NCBI GenBank assembly: GCA_024803745.1
Contig: JANJXV010000152.1
Location: 1,477,501 to 1,541,500, forward strand
Direction of reading: 5' to 3'
DNA length: 64,000 bases
From: Megascapheus bottae
Lineage: Eukaryota; Chordata; Mammalia; Rodentia; Geomyidae
Under the pieces are notes generated by a model, which had not been told where the DNA came from, ran no database searches, and worked only from the letters and a program-made list of their open reading frames with translations. Made by a program: the position numbers and the translations under genes. This document shows positions 11,573 through 22,637 of this stretch, one piece after another (the first letter of the stretch is position 1; every line of letters begins with the position of its first letter).

Positions 11573-11772
11573 GGACCAGGAGTGTGGCCTAGTGGTAGAG
11601 TGCTTGCCTAGCATGCACGAGGCCCTAGGTGAGATTCACCAGAATCACATACACAGAAAAAAGCCAGAAGTGGTACTGTGGCTCAAGTGGCAGAGTACTA
11701 GCCTTGAGCAAAAAATGTGCAAGGACAGTGGCCAATTCCAGAGTTCAGGCCACAGGACTAGCCAGAAAAAAA
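11573..11772 (+). mobile_element. IDL-Geo SINE
   Basis: Full-length plus-strand copy; flanks share a short imperfect repeat (gaatgtata / ggatgtata). Confidence 0.85.
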
Positions 11773-11837
11773 AAGGATGTATAAAAACATGAAATACATT
11801 TTTCTTTCTTTCTTTTTCTTTTCCTTTTTTTGTTGTT

Positions 11838-12115
11838 ATCGTGGGGCTTGAAGTTGGCCTGGGGGGCACTGTCCCTGAACTCTTCAGCTCAAGGCTACCG
11901 CCCTACTCCTGGGCCTGGGCATTGGCCCTGAGATTCTCGGCTCAAGGCTATCATCCTATCCCTTGAGCCAGAGCACTAGTTTTGGTTTTCCAGTGGTTAG
12001 TTGGAGATAAGGCACTCACGTCGATCGTTAGTGCCCAGGATTTGAATCTTGATCCTCATATCTCAGCCACCTGAGTAGCTAGGATTACAGGCATTAGGCA
12101 CTGTGCCAAGCATGG
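11838..12115 (-). mobile_element. B1-Geo SINE with duplicated Geo segment
   Basis: Minus-strand copy preceded by a TTTC-rich run. The Geo block (cctgagctcttcagctcaaggcta) occurs twice in tandem before the B1 half, making the element about 50 bases longer than usual. Confidence 0.8.
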
Positions 12116-12291
12116 CCTGTCTTTTTCTTGAAAGCATATATGTCTAGAGTACCTCACAAACATTTAGACAATTACAAATTCCTGGGTTTTGGAAAAACAC
12201 CTGAAATATTAATATCATATAGTAAGACACCCCTCTAGGCAGGGAGTTTGAGCAGGGTGTGTGCCATCCAACATGGAAAAGCAGGCCTTAC

Positions 12292-13046
12292 CTGTGCAGG
12301 GGAAAGCCTTAACTGTTCCTTTTCTGTTTCCCATTGTTTGGATTTCTGATTGATGAAGTAGTATGTCATGGAGAGCCTGGGCCACAGCATACACAGCATT
12401 GTACACATTGTAACTGTCTGAAGACAAAGGTCAAATTTGTGTCCAGGCAATAAATCCAAGAAGGCCTCACGAAGGCAATTCTCCCATGTCACACAGTCAG
12501 ACTCTGAATCTGTGCACTTAAAATAGGAAAACCATAGCCTAGCAAGGAAAATCTTCTGGGCTTTTGGAAGTATGAACTGTTTTGATAAAAAGCTGTGAAT
12601 CCAGAAACATCTGCATGATGTTGTGAAAAAATGAGAGGTACATGGAGTGAACCTAGGATGAACTCTCTCTTTCTTAGTGTTAAATCCCACTGTGAGTTCA
12701 TGATACACACTTTGCCTGTTATTAAAACACATATTATCACCATCGACCCTTGCTGAAGATTTATCTGATTATAAACTGTTATGAATTTGAACACAGGTGG
12801 TAGGGCTTGGCTTGGTATCACTAGCTCATAGGCTAGACAAAGGATGTTCTTGGCCATTTTGTCTTTCAATTCAGGAAGAATCTACAAGCCATTCTCATCT
12901 TGTGAGGTCAACAGTCCCACCTAGTTCTAGCTGAAGTGAAGCAGTAAGGAAACCCTGGTTATCGATGTGTCCTTCAGGGCCATCTCTCAGAGAGCAGGAA
13001 ACTTGTAATGGTCACTCGAGGCATGATCAAAAGGCCCAAAGGCAAG
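12292..13046 (-). pseudogene. V2R pseudogene, exon 3 (ligand-binding domain)
   Basis: 755-base exon with both splice sites visible: acceptor TTTCCCTATAG before 13046 and donor GTAAGG after 12292. The translation in broken frames shows FGPFDHASSDHYKFPA, KDTSIT, DKMAKNILCLAYE, VCIMNSQWD, SLHVPLIFSQHHADVSGF, FSYFKC, DSYNVYNAVYAVAQALHDIL, all in the order of the extracellular Venus-flytrap exon of V2Rs. Several frameshifts and at least two stops in the first 50 codons rule out function. V2Rs act in vomeronasal sensory neurons. Exons 1 and 2, expected above 13.1 kb, were not found. Confidence 0.93.
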
Positions 13047-13085
13047 CTATAGGGAAAGAAAATTGGATGTGCTATGAATGACAAA

Positions 13086-13385
13086 ATAAGCCATATAACC
13101 AATGATTGTTGTCCTTAATGTACTATGTTGTCTCTCATCTCCTTTGCTGTCCCTTGGTTATCTCATATTGTTATAGTATCTCACTTCGTTATCTGATATA
13201 ATGAATTTATTTGTATTTTGTTATTTGAAATTTGATAGGGAAGGGGGGAAAAAAACCAAGACGGATGGGAGGTGTGGGGGGGAGGGTAATGGGTACCAAG
13301 ACATGTGAAAGGGTATCAATGTATGTGAATTAATGCACCTTCTATCTGGCAGATATCATGTAACCCTTTTACTAATTACAAAAAA
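13086..13385 (+). mobile_element. LINE-1 3' UTR fragment
   Basis: Short 5'-truncated copy: the same 3' UTR as the L1 ending at 7998, with the block ccttctatctggcagatatc and an A-rich tail. Confidence 0.85.
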
Positions 13386-13483
13386 AACTGTCAGTCAACA
13401 AAATGTCTGTTGATGTTAAGAATCATTTGAAGTAGGTAGAAGGAAGACTTTTGCTTTCATTTTTGAAATAAAAATATATTTTT

Positions 13484-13712
13484 ATTGGTCATGGGGCTTG
13501 AACTCTAGGTCTAGGCTCTGTCCTTGAGATTTTCAGCTCAAGGCTACTGCTCTACCGCTTGAGCCACAGCACCACTTCCAGTTTCCTGGTGGTTAATTGG
13601 AGATATGAGTCTCACAGATTGTAGTGCCCTGGGTAGCTTTGAACTGAGATCCTCAGATCTCAGCCTCCTGAGTAACTAGGATTACAGGAGTGAGCCAGTG
13701 GCACCAGGCTCT
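13484..13712 (-). mobile_element. B1-Geo SINE
   Basis: Well preserved minus-strand copy (tcatggggcttgaactctagg to gtgagccagtggcacc). Confidence 0.85.
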
Positions 13713-13805
13713 AAAATTAAAATTTTAAATAGTTGTACAACATACTTACTTTCATAGGTAAGAGAACACATTCCCCTTTCTGAATCTTATTTCATTCAAT
13801 AATAT

Positions 13806-13867
<62 letters not shown>

Positions 13868-13897
13868 TGTATGTGTGTGTGTGTGCGGGCGCGTGTG
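13806..13897. repeat. (TG)n microsatellite
   Basis: About 40 TG units with a few ATG and GCG interruptions. The open frame over it is an artefact of the repeat. Confidence 0.95.
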
Positions 13898-14637
13898 CAT
13901 GCGCACATGCATATACACATGTGAGTACATGATTGCCACTACCAATACAAGAAACTCAGGACTTCATGAACTTCCTTGGCTTTTTCCATCAAAGCTGGTA
14001 CTTTATTCACACATTCACTTCCTGCTTTCTGCCATTTCGCTGGAGCTCAAAAGTTGCCTAGGTAGCTAGGATTACAGGTGTGAGTCATCATTACCCTGCT
14101 TAAGCTATCTTCACATGTAAAAGTCATTTTCCACTTACTCATTTTTAAAAGAAAATGATCCACAAGGCGTAAAACAACAAATAATCCCTTTGTCTGCTCT
14201 AACTTTTCCATCTTTTCTCCACACAGTGGCCAATATAGAAGTCCCACTCAATTTGATAACTTACACTATTTTTTGTTGGTGGTAGTCATGGGTCTTAAAC
14301 TCTGGGCCTGGGTGCTATCTCTGATTTCTTCAGCACAGGGCAAGCACTCTACCACTTCAGCCATAGTGTCACTTCCAGTTACACCTTGATAATACAAAAT
14401 CTGATGGGTTCATAATTGCAGTTTCATCCTATCATTCTTTTCTAACATCTGAAACTGCACATTTTTATATCCTTCCAGCCCTCTCACACTCACCTGTGAA
14501 AATCTGTAAATTCCAGCAATGTCCCAATCTGGGCAGATGTTATTCCCGATGGTCCTGTAAGTACTGATACAGACTGGCTCTGTGTCATACAGGAGAGCCA
14601 AATAGTTACATTCGCCAGATAGTAGGTGCTTCACTTC
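13898..14637. other. mostly unassigned, with SINE scraps
   Basis: Contains a B1 scrap at 14055-14095 and a partial minus-strand B1-Geo at 14273-14379. The minus-strand frame 14410-14634 ends beside a possible GTGAGT donor (at about 14490) but has no recognisable domain. Confidence 0.4.
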
Positions 14638-14872
14638 TCACACATGGATACCCCTTCTTATGTTTTTGTCCTCATTTTCCTCCTCCCATCCCAATCATCA
14701 TATTTTCCCCTTCCCTTTCCTATTTCAAATAAATAAGCATATATTCAATATACAAGATTATTGAGGCATGTACAATGACAATATGAGATTATCCAAAGGG
14801 CAACAAAGAGAAGAGAACACAGTATGTTAAGAACAACAATCAGTCAAGATAAAGGTCTTGTTTCCATACCCT
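14638..14872 (-). mobile_element. LINE-1 3' UTR, inverted relative to the following L1
   Basis: Minus-strand L1 3' UTR (tttcaaataaataagc, caagattattgaggcatg) that abuts plus-strand ORF2 sequence at 14873. The head-to-head arrangement fits a 5' inversion or two separate insertions. Confidence 0.7.
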
Positions 14873-15283
14873 AGCTGGCAGAACAGGTTAAGCACCTGCA
14901 GAAGATTAGTTAAAACCTTCTATGTCACAATGCACCAGGATTAACTCCAAATGGATCAAAGACCCAAAGTTATAAGCAGACATGCTAAAATCTTTACAAG
15001 AAGGAATAGGAGATATGATAGGTCTCCTTAGCACAGGTTGAAACTTTCTTAATAAAGTCCCAGAAGCACAACAAATTAAAGTTTAGACAAATGTGACTGC
15101 ATTAAACTGCACAGGTTCTATATGGCAAAGGACATACCTAGCAAGTTAAAGAGAAAGCCCACAGAGTGAGAGAATATCTTCACTAACAATACAACAAATG
15201 AATAGATTCTTAAATGCTGTCCAAGCTCCAAAGTGAACATCATAGATATCAAATCCCATAGAAAATTGTGTAAAAGATTAAGG
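14873..15283 (+). mobile_element. LINE-1 ORF2 fragment
   Basis: Starts at the block gctggcagaac...cacctgcag and continues with stops and indels. The same ORF2 region recurs directly downstream at 15290-15430, so two L1 copies overlap in content here. Confidence 0.75.
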
Positions 15284-15591
15284 ATTTTCACAACAAATCA
15301 AAGAAATGTCTGGATAAATGGGACTGCACTAAACTGCAGAGCTTCTGTATGGAAAAGGACATAGCTAGCAAACTGACGAGAAAGCCTACAGAGTGGGAGA
15401 AGATCTTCACTAAACATACAACAAAGGCTTCATATCTAAAATATATCAACAGCTTAAAAAATGAATCTATCAAGAACTAATCTCCAAAGAAACAACCATC
15501 CCATTAAAAGATTGGCCAAAGAGTCTTCTCTGAAGAAGAAACAAGAATGACCTATAAACACATCAAGAAATAATTGACATCTCTGGCCATA

Positions 15592-15814
15592 AAAGAAATA
15601 CAAATCGCCAGGAGTTTGACCTAGTGGTAGAGTGCTTGTCTAGCATGCACAAAGTCCTGTGTTGGATTCCTCGGTACCACACATAGAATAAAGCTGAGAA
15701 TGGTGCTGAGGCTCAAGTGGTAGAGCTCTAACCTTGAGAAAAGGCAAAGGACAGTGCTCAGGCCTTGAGTTCAAGCCCCGGACTGGCCAAAAAGAAAAAA
15801 GAAAAAAAGAAATA
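15592..15814 (+). mobile_element. IDL-Geo SINE nested in L1
   Basis: Body about 15607-15800, flanked by the repeat AAAGAAATACAAA on both sides. Confidence 0.85.
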
Positions 15815-15822
15815 CAAACCCA

Positions 15823-16160
15823 AATAATTCTAAGATTCCACAAAAGCCATATACTGAGTGATTGTTGTCCTTAATGTACTATGTTATCTCTCATATCTTT
15901 TGCTATCTCTTGAATATCTCATATTGTTACGGTATCTTACTTTGTTATCTGATATATTGGATATATTTGTATTTGGTTATTTGAAATTGGATAAGGAAGG
16001 GGGAAACAAGATGGGGGGGTGGGGAGAGGGAAATGGGGACCAAGACTTGAGAAAGGGTGTCAAAGTATGTGAATTAATGTACCTTCTATCTGTCAAATAT
16101 AATGTAACCCTTCTATTAACTACAATATAAAATATATGAAAAAATAATTCTAAGATTCCA
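15823..16160 (+). mobile_element. LINE-1 3' UTR nested in L1
   Basis: The body 15841-16142 is a short L1 3' end with A tail. The exact 18-base repeat AATAATTCTAAGATTCCA at 15823-15840 and 16143-16160 marks its target-site duplication inside the older L1. Confidence 0.9.
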
Positions 16161-17085
16161 CCTCACTCCAGTTAGAATGGCCATGATCAAGAAATCTAAT
16201 AACAACACATACTGGTGGGGATGTAGCCAGGAGGGATCACTACAACACTGTTGGTTGGAGTGTAAACTTGTCCAACCACTATGGAAAGCACTATGACAGT
16301 TCCTCAAAAGACTAAACACAGACCTCCTCTATGATCCAGTAATTCCACTACTTGGCATTTACCTAGTCATCCAGACACAAGGACATACTAAAGCCACTAG
16401 CACAACAATGTTCATTGCAGCACTATTTACCATAGCAAAGATATGGAACCAACCCAGATGCCCCTCATTTGATGATTGAATCAACAAGATGTGGTATTTA
16501 TACACAATGAAATTCTGTGCTGCTGTTAGAAAGAATGACATCGCCCCATTTGTAAGAAAATGGAAAGTGAAGTAAGCCATATAGGATGACACTAAATGAA
16601 AGGACCTCCAGGATATAGAAACAAAAGCTATATAGTGAGTAACTGTTGTCCTTAATGTACGACGTTATCTCTTATATCATTTCCTGTCCCTTGGTTATCT
16701 CGCGTTGTTACAGTTTTGTATGTTATCTGATATATTGGGCATATGTGTATTTGTTTATTTGAAATCCGATAGGGAAGAGGGGAGAACAAGATGAGTGGTG
16801 GGGGTAGGGGGAAGGAAATGGGGATAAAAACATGAGAAAGTGTATCAATTTTTCTAAAGTAATGGACCTTCTATCTGGTGAATATAATGAAACCTGTGTA
16901 TCAATGTTTGTGAAGTAATGCACCTTCTATCTGGTGAATATAATGAAACCTTTCTATTAATTACAATAAAAATATATGAAAAAAGATCAGGGTTTTTGGT
17001 AAATCTACTAAATAGCAAAATCCAAGGCCAAAACAAAAAGGTAGTTCTTGAAGATAACTCTGCATAATAAGCATAGAAATTTAGC

Positions 17086-17287
17086 AGGGGCTGTGAGCAT
17101 GGCCTACTATAGCGTACCTAGCATGACCAAAGCTTTGGATTCAAATCCTCAGGACCACATGCACATTTAAAAAGCTGTAAGTGGTGCTGTAGCTCAAGTA
17201 GTAGAGCAAGAGAACTAGTCTGTGAGAAGCTCAAAGACAGTACCCAAGCATTGAGTTCAAGCCCCAGGCCTGAAAGAAAAAAAAAGA
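17086..17287 (+). mobile_element. IDL-Geo SINE, divergent
   Basis: Plus-strand copy with decayed A box; the Geo half is recognisable (gtggtgctgtagctcaagtag). Confidence 0.75.
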
Positions 17288-18046
17288 ATTTAGGGGGGGT
17301 ATTTCCAGTCATAAGACTTTGTTACTTGGATCTTTCCCAATGAATATGTTAATAGATTAACCCTAGTTTGAATAGAATATCATATCTTAAGCTTATATCT
17401 TAGGTAAGGACATAAAGATAATTTGTCATGAGTGAGATTCAGAGATTTATATAAGCTGCGAGAGAGCTTTCCCCCCACTATCAAGTGCACCACAACGAAA
17501 AGCTTTTGCCCATTAAACGTTGATTAGACTGTCGTGAGACACCAAATATTTTGTTGCCTATATCGTAGGGTAACTAGCTCCACCTGAGTAAAAAATAAAT
17601 CTTGTGATTTGAGTCATGCCATTAATACTATGTGTTTATATGGCAGGACATGCTGCCATGTAAACAAAAAGAACACATGTTCAATTCAAGAGCAACTTTA
17701 AAAAGAAAAGTTATGTAAGGGAGATTCTATACAGCTCATCTATTCACAGACCCAACATACAGCAACCAGAACAAGAGCTTAAATATCAGATGAGGGAATT
17801 TTATTATTTATGTAACAAAACAGAGGGGATGCATCTAACTCCAAGGAACTCATTATGGAGAGAATTGTAAGCAAGTTTTACTTTGAAATCCATGCTCCAA
17901 GGCTACTATGGTAAAATGCAGTGTGTCTACTTTTCCCAATATATTTAGATTTACATATTCAAAAGCAAAGAATACAGAGGAGTAAAGATGATAAAAGGGC
18001 TTTTCTTTCTATCATATCTGTGTGTTCAGGGAGGTGTGTGTGCAAA
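17288..18046. other. unassigned AT-rich sequence
   Basis: No repeat or coding signal recognised. Confidence 0.5.
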
Positions 18047-18282
18047 AGCCGGGCACGGTGGCTCATGCTTGTAATCCTAGCTATTGAGGAGACTGAGATC
18101 TGACGATCGAGGTTCAAAGCCAGCCTGGGCACTAAACAACCATGAGACTCTTATCTCCAATTAACCACTAGAAAACCAAAAGTGGCACTGTTGCTCAGGG
18201 GTAGGTCAGTAGCCTTGAGCTGAAGAGCTCAAGGACAGTGCCCAGGCACAGTATTCAAGCCCCACAACCAAAAAAAAAAGAA
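18047..18282 (+). mobile_element. B1-Geo SINE
   Basis: One of the cleanest copies: starts gccgggcacggtggctcatg, the classic 7SL-derived B1 start, and ends in an A tail followed by a TG-rich run to about 18320. Confidence 0.9.
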
Positions 18283-18364
18283 GTGGTGTGTGTGTGTATG
18301 TGTGCATGCATGTGTGCACGCACTCACATTCAAAAACAAATATACAAATATGATGAAAACAAAT

Positions 18365-18592
18365 TATTTTAAAAAGGAAGCTAGTGAGGCAAGATGGAAA
18401 TTCAAAGAGACATATATTGCATGCATATATGGGATTCTAAACAGAAGAAAATAGTAACTTGGGGGAGGGAAATCAGGAGAAAAATTTGAGAAGGCGTATC
18501 AATGTGTGTGAAGTAATGCTACTTCTATATGGTAAATGTCAATGTAACCCCTTTATAATTACAATAAAAATACATGGGAAAAAGAAAACAGT
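18365..18592 (+). mobile_element. LINE-1 3' end
   Basis: Divergent L1 3' UTR (gtgtgaagtaatgctacttc) with an A-rich end. Confidence 0.7.
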
Positions 18593-20665
18593 GACTTTGA
18601 AGAAGATCTGATTGAATATACACATATGGAGAAGTAAACTGAAAGCTAGAATGAAGACATGTGAAAAAATGTTATGTCAAAAATTAACAAAATCATAGCA
18701 GAGAACTTTCCCAACCTCAAATGAGAAAATACTCACATTATTGGAGGTTTCAGGACACCAAATAGGCAAGATCCTAGAAGGAACCCACCTAGCCATATCA
18801 TAGTAAAGACACTAGATCCAAATACCAAAGAATTGATCTTAAATGCTGCTAAAACAAAGAGCCATACTACAATGGGAAAAATTAGAATTACAGCACATCT
18901 CTCCACGCAAACCCTAAATGCAAGAAAAGCTTGGAAAAACATCATTCATGTCCTGAAGACCAACAACTGCCAACCCAGACTGATGTATCCAGCAAAATTC
19001 ACATTTACATTTGAGGGTGAAACAAGAATATTTCACTCCAAAGAGAAGCTATATTAATACCTGCACACTAAACCAGCATTACAAAAAATATTAGTTAATC
19101 AAGAACAACTTGCAGAACATGAAGAACCCACATCAAGAAGAAATTACCTCTAATTCACTAAACACAAAAGGGGAAAAAAGAGAGAAAGAAACTTAGAAGT
19201 AAAAATAAATAATAACAATGGTCACTGAACATTTCTTCATAATTTCCATAAATGTGAACGGGCTGAAAAATCTAATCAAAAGACACAGAGCAGCAGACTG
19301 GATTAAGAAACACCATCCATCCATTTGTTGCCTCCTAGAGACCCATCTCACCAAGAAAGACAGAAACAATTCCAAGTGAAAGGATGGAAACGAATTTTCC
19401 ACTCCAATGCACCATGCAAAAAAGCAGGAGTAGCAATCTTAATCTTTGCCAAAATTAACTTCTCAGTAAAATCAGTACATAAAAATATACAAGGTCACCA
19501 CATATTAGTAAAATGTACAATCCATATCCACCTCCTTGAATGTAATGACAATCAAGAGACATCACAAAGGAACTTTTTGGGACACAGCAAAGGCAGTTCT
19601 AAAGGGAAAACATATCGCACTAGGAGTGCATATTAAAAAGACAGAAAAAGAGCATGTAAACAACCTGAAAAAGAAACTGAAGCAACTAGAGCAGCAAGAA
19701 AAAGTCCATTCTAAAACAACTAGAAGGACACAAATAAGAAAAGTAAAATCAGAAATATCAGCGATTGAAATAAGATCTACTATACACAAAATTAATAAAT
19801 CAAAAAGTTGGTTCTTTGAAAGAGTCAACAAAATAGACAGACCCCTGGCAAGATTAATCAAAAAAGGAGAGGGGAGACTCAAATAAACAAAATTAGAGAC
19901 CCCACGGGAACAATCACAACTGATATCCAAGAAATTAAGTCCATAATGAATAAATACTACCAGGGCCTATATTCAAAGAAACAAGAAAATCTAGTAGAAA
20001 TGGATGATTTCTTAAATAAATATAGCCTACCCACACTGAACAATGAAGAGGTAAACAAACCAATCTCTTACAATGAAATTGTGGAAGCAATCAAGGAAAT
20101 GCCAACCAAAAAGAGCCCAGGTCCAGATGGTTTCACTACGGAATTCTACAAGATGTTTAAAGATGAAGTAACACCTATACTCTTGAAACTCTTCCGAGAA
20201 ATAGAAGTAGAAGGAGCAATACCAAACTCATTTTATGAAGCCAATATTACTCTCATGCCCAAACCAGGGAAAGACCCTTCTCTTACACATCCCTGAAAAA
20301 TACCTCCAACTTCTAGGTTTAACTTACAATCTCAATACTTTTATCTGATAGTCAAATTTCAACAGTACAAACTCCTAAGCAAAACTGAACTCTATTTATT
20401 CACTCAACAGTCTCTATAAGCCCTGAATCTAGGTACATAAATCTCAACACAGGGACAGAACACCAGCTACCTTGTCAATCAAAGTTGAAATCAGAAACAC
20501 AATTCCATTTACAATTGCTCCCCACCCCTGAAAATAAAAAATACCTAAGAGTTAACAAAGCAAGTAAAGGACCTCTACACTGAAAGTTTAAAAATCTGAA
20601 AAAGGAAATTGAAGACTTAAGAAACAGAAAGATAATCTGTGCTACTGGATTGGAAGGATTGTGAA

Positions 20666-20907
20666 AATGGCAATACTCTTTTAAGTGCTTTTTTAAATAT
20701 CAAGCATCAAGTCATTTTTTATCTCCTTTTGTTCTAGTCTATTTTTTGAATCACACTATCATTACAGTGCATGCTTGGAGAATGATAACATAAAGAAAAC
20801 ACTTCAAAGAGGTGATATCAATCGATGAAATGCATTATGTTTTTTAAGCTGCTTTGATGAATGGCAACTCCTTCATGCAACTACTTTTTTAAGAGAATGG
20901 CAATACT
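20666..20907. mobile_element. unidentified 218-base insertion in L1
   Basis: The ORF2 sequence is interrupted at 20678-20895 and resumes after a 12-base direct repeat AATGGCAATACT (20666-20677 and 20896-20907). The insert matches no SINE in this window. Both ends carry CTTTTAAG/CTTTTTTAAGAG-like A/T runs but no clear poly-A tail. Confidence 0.6.
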
Positions 20908-21612
20908 GCCAAAAGCAATTTACAAATTCAATGTAATACCCATTAACCCCCCCAAAATTCAAAAAAATAAAGAAATCAATCCAAAAATTCACATGAAATA
21001 ACAAAAGATCAAACAGCAAAAGTAATTCTTACCAGGCAGAACAGTGTTGAAGGAACAGCAATACCTAACTTCAAACTCTATTACAGAGCCATAGTCACAA
21101 AAACAGTTGATTACTGACACAGGAATTGGCCTGCATAATAATGGAACAGAATAGAAGGTGCAGAAATTAGCTCACAGATTTATAGCTATCTAATATTCAA
21201 TAAAGAAACAAAAATGTAGGCTGAAAGGAAGACAGTCTTTAACAATTGGTGCTTGAAAACAATATCCCTGTGTAGAAAACTGAAATTAGATACACATTTA
21301 TAACCTTTCATCATCATCATCTGAAAGTGGATCAGAGACCTCAATGCAAATCCAGAAGCTATGAGACTTGTACAGGAAAGTGTATGGAAAACTCTAGGGC
21401 TCCAGGGCACAGGTGAAAACTTGATAAATAAAATTCCAAAATCACAACAAATCATAAAAAGAATTGATAAATGGAACTATAACAAACTTAAAATTTTCTG
21501 CACAGCAAAGGGCATAGCTAGCAAGCTGAAGAGATCACAGAATGGGAGATATTTTTTACCAAGTATCCATCAAAGTGCTTAATATACAAAATATAGTTAG
21601 AGCTCAAAAAAC

Positions 21613-21893
21613 TGAACCCTCAGCCTAGTGCAGTGGCTGTAATCCTTCCTATAGGAGGCGAAGATCTGAGGATCAAGGTACAAAGCCAGCCAGGGCACAA
21701 AAGGACCTGAGACTCTTATCTCCAATTAACAACCAGAAAGACAGAAGTGGTGCTGTGGCTCAAGGCCTGCGGTGGTATCCTTGAGCTGAAGAGCTCAGGG
21801 ACACTGCCCAGGCCTAGAGGTAGGGCACTAGCCTTGCACTGAGGAGCTCAGGAACAGACCCCAGGCCGAGTTGAAGCCCCATGACCCCACAAA
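21613..21893 (+). mobile_element. B1-Geo SINE nested in L1
   Basis: Plus-strand copy with a partly repeated Geo block (gccttgagctgaagagctcag, then gccttgcactgaggagctcag). Confidence 0.85.
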
Positions 21894-22457
21894 ATATCCA
21901 AATCAAAACAACTTTGAAATTCTACCTCTCTATAGTTAAATGGCCATTATCAAGAAATTTAATAATAGCATATGGTGGCAGGGACATGGCCAGGAAGGAA
22001 CACTGCTAGTGAAAGCATAAATGTGCACAATTGCAGTATGGTGATTCTTCAAAAGACTAAACATAGAGCTCTGCTATGACCCAGTAATCCAATTCCTGAG
22101 TATTTACTCAAATGTCCATAAACAAAGACATACTAAAGCTACCAGCACAACCATGTTCATTGCATATATACATATGTGTATGTATGTATGTGCTATTAAA
22201 GAAAAGTTCTCAGACTACTGGCCTAGCTGGGTAAGGAAATGGTGCTGTATCATTTCATTACAGAACTTGTGCCAGTGACTCAGTTGTTTGTAATAACATC
22301 ACTTCATTTTCAGCAATGATAATTGGGATGGAGAAGATACAGGAATGCTGGAGTAAAGTGAAGAACTTACTGACCTGGAAAGGAAAAGCTACACAAAAAG
22401 AAATAGAATTCTCTCTTGGTAACAGATTTTTTAAAAAAAAAAAACCACTCAACAGGG

Positions 22458-22637
22458 CCCAGGATTTTTGCCTAGTAGTAGAGCGCTTACCTGGCATTCA
22501 TGAAGACCCTGGTTTGATTCCTACATATGATCTACATAGAAAACGATGGTAGTAGTGCTGCAGAACTACAGCCTTGAGAAAAAATCAAGGACAGTGCTCC
22601 GGCTCTAAGTACAAGCCCCAGGACGGGCAAAAAATCA
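22458..22637 (+). mobile_element. IDL-Geo SINE
   Basis: Plus-strand copy following a short A run. Confidence 0.8.

Larger units (their letters stand above)
15284..16990 (+). mobile_element. LINE-1 3' half carrying nested insertions
   Basis: ORF2 C-terminal part and 3' UTR ending in aataaaaatatatgaaaaaag. Interrupted by an IDL-Geo SINE and by a second L1 3' UTR. The 3' UTR contains a tandem duplication of about 60 bases (ccttctatctggtgaatataatgaaacc twice near 16865-16950). Many stops; inactive. Confidence 0.85.
18593..22165 (+). mobile_element. older LINE-1, internally deleted
   Basis: An inter-ORF/ORF1-like stretch at 18593-19080 is followed by the ORF2 endonuclease start near 19240 (INVNGLKN, SICCLLETH, KKAGVAILI), then, after a deletion of the rest of the endonuclease, the reverse-transcriptase fingers at 19560-20296 ([34 protein letters not shown]). 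From 20480 ORF2 resumes in decayed form to 22165, missing the RT core and the 3' end. The numerous stops show an old copy, possibly two copies side by side. It hosts a 218-base insertion and a B1-Geo SINE. Confidence 0.8.

Noticed and set aside
13809..14069. Cys/Val-rich open frame
   Set aside because: Translation of a TG microsatellite.
14410..14634. Minus-strand frame beside a GTGAGT, considered as V2R exon 2
   Set aside because: The translation does not show V2R exon 2 motifs and the donor lies inside the frame.
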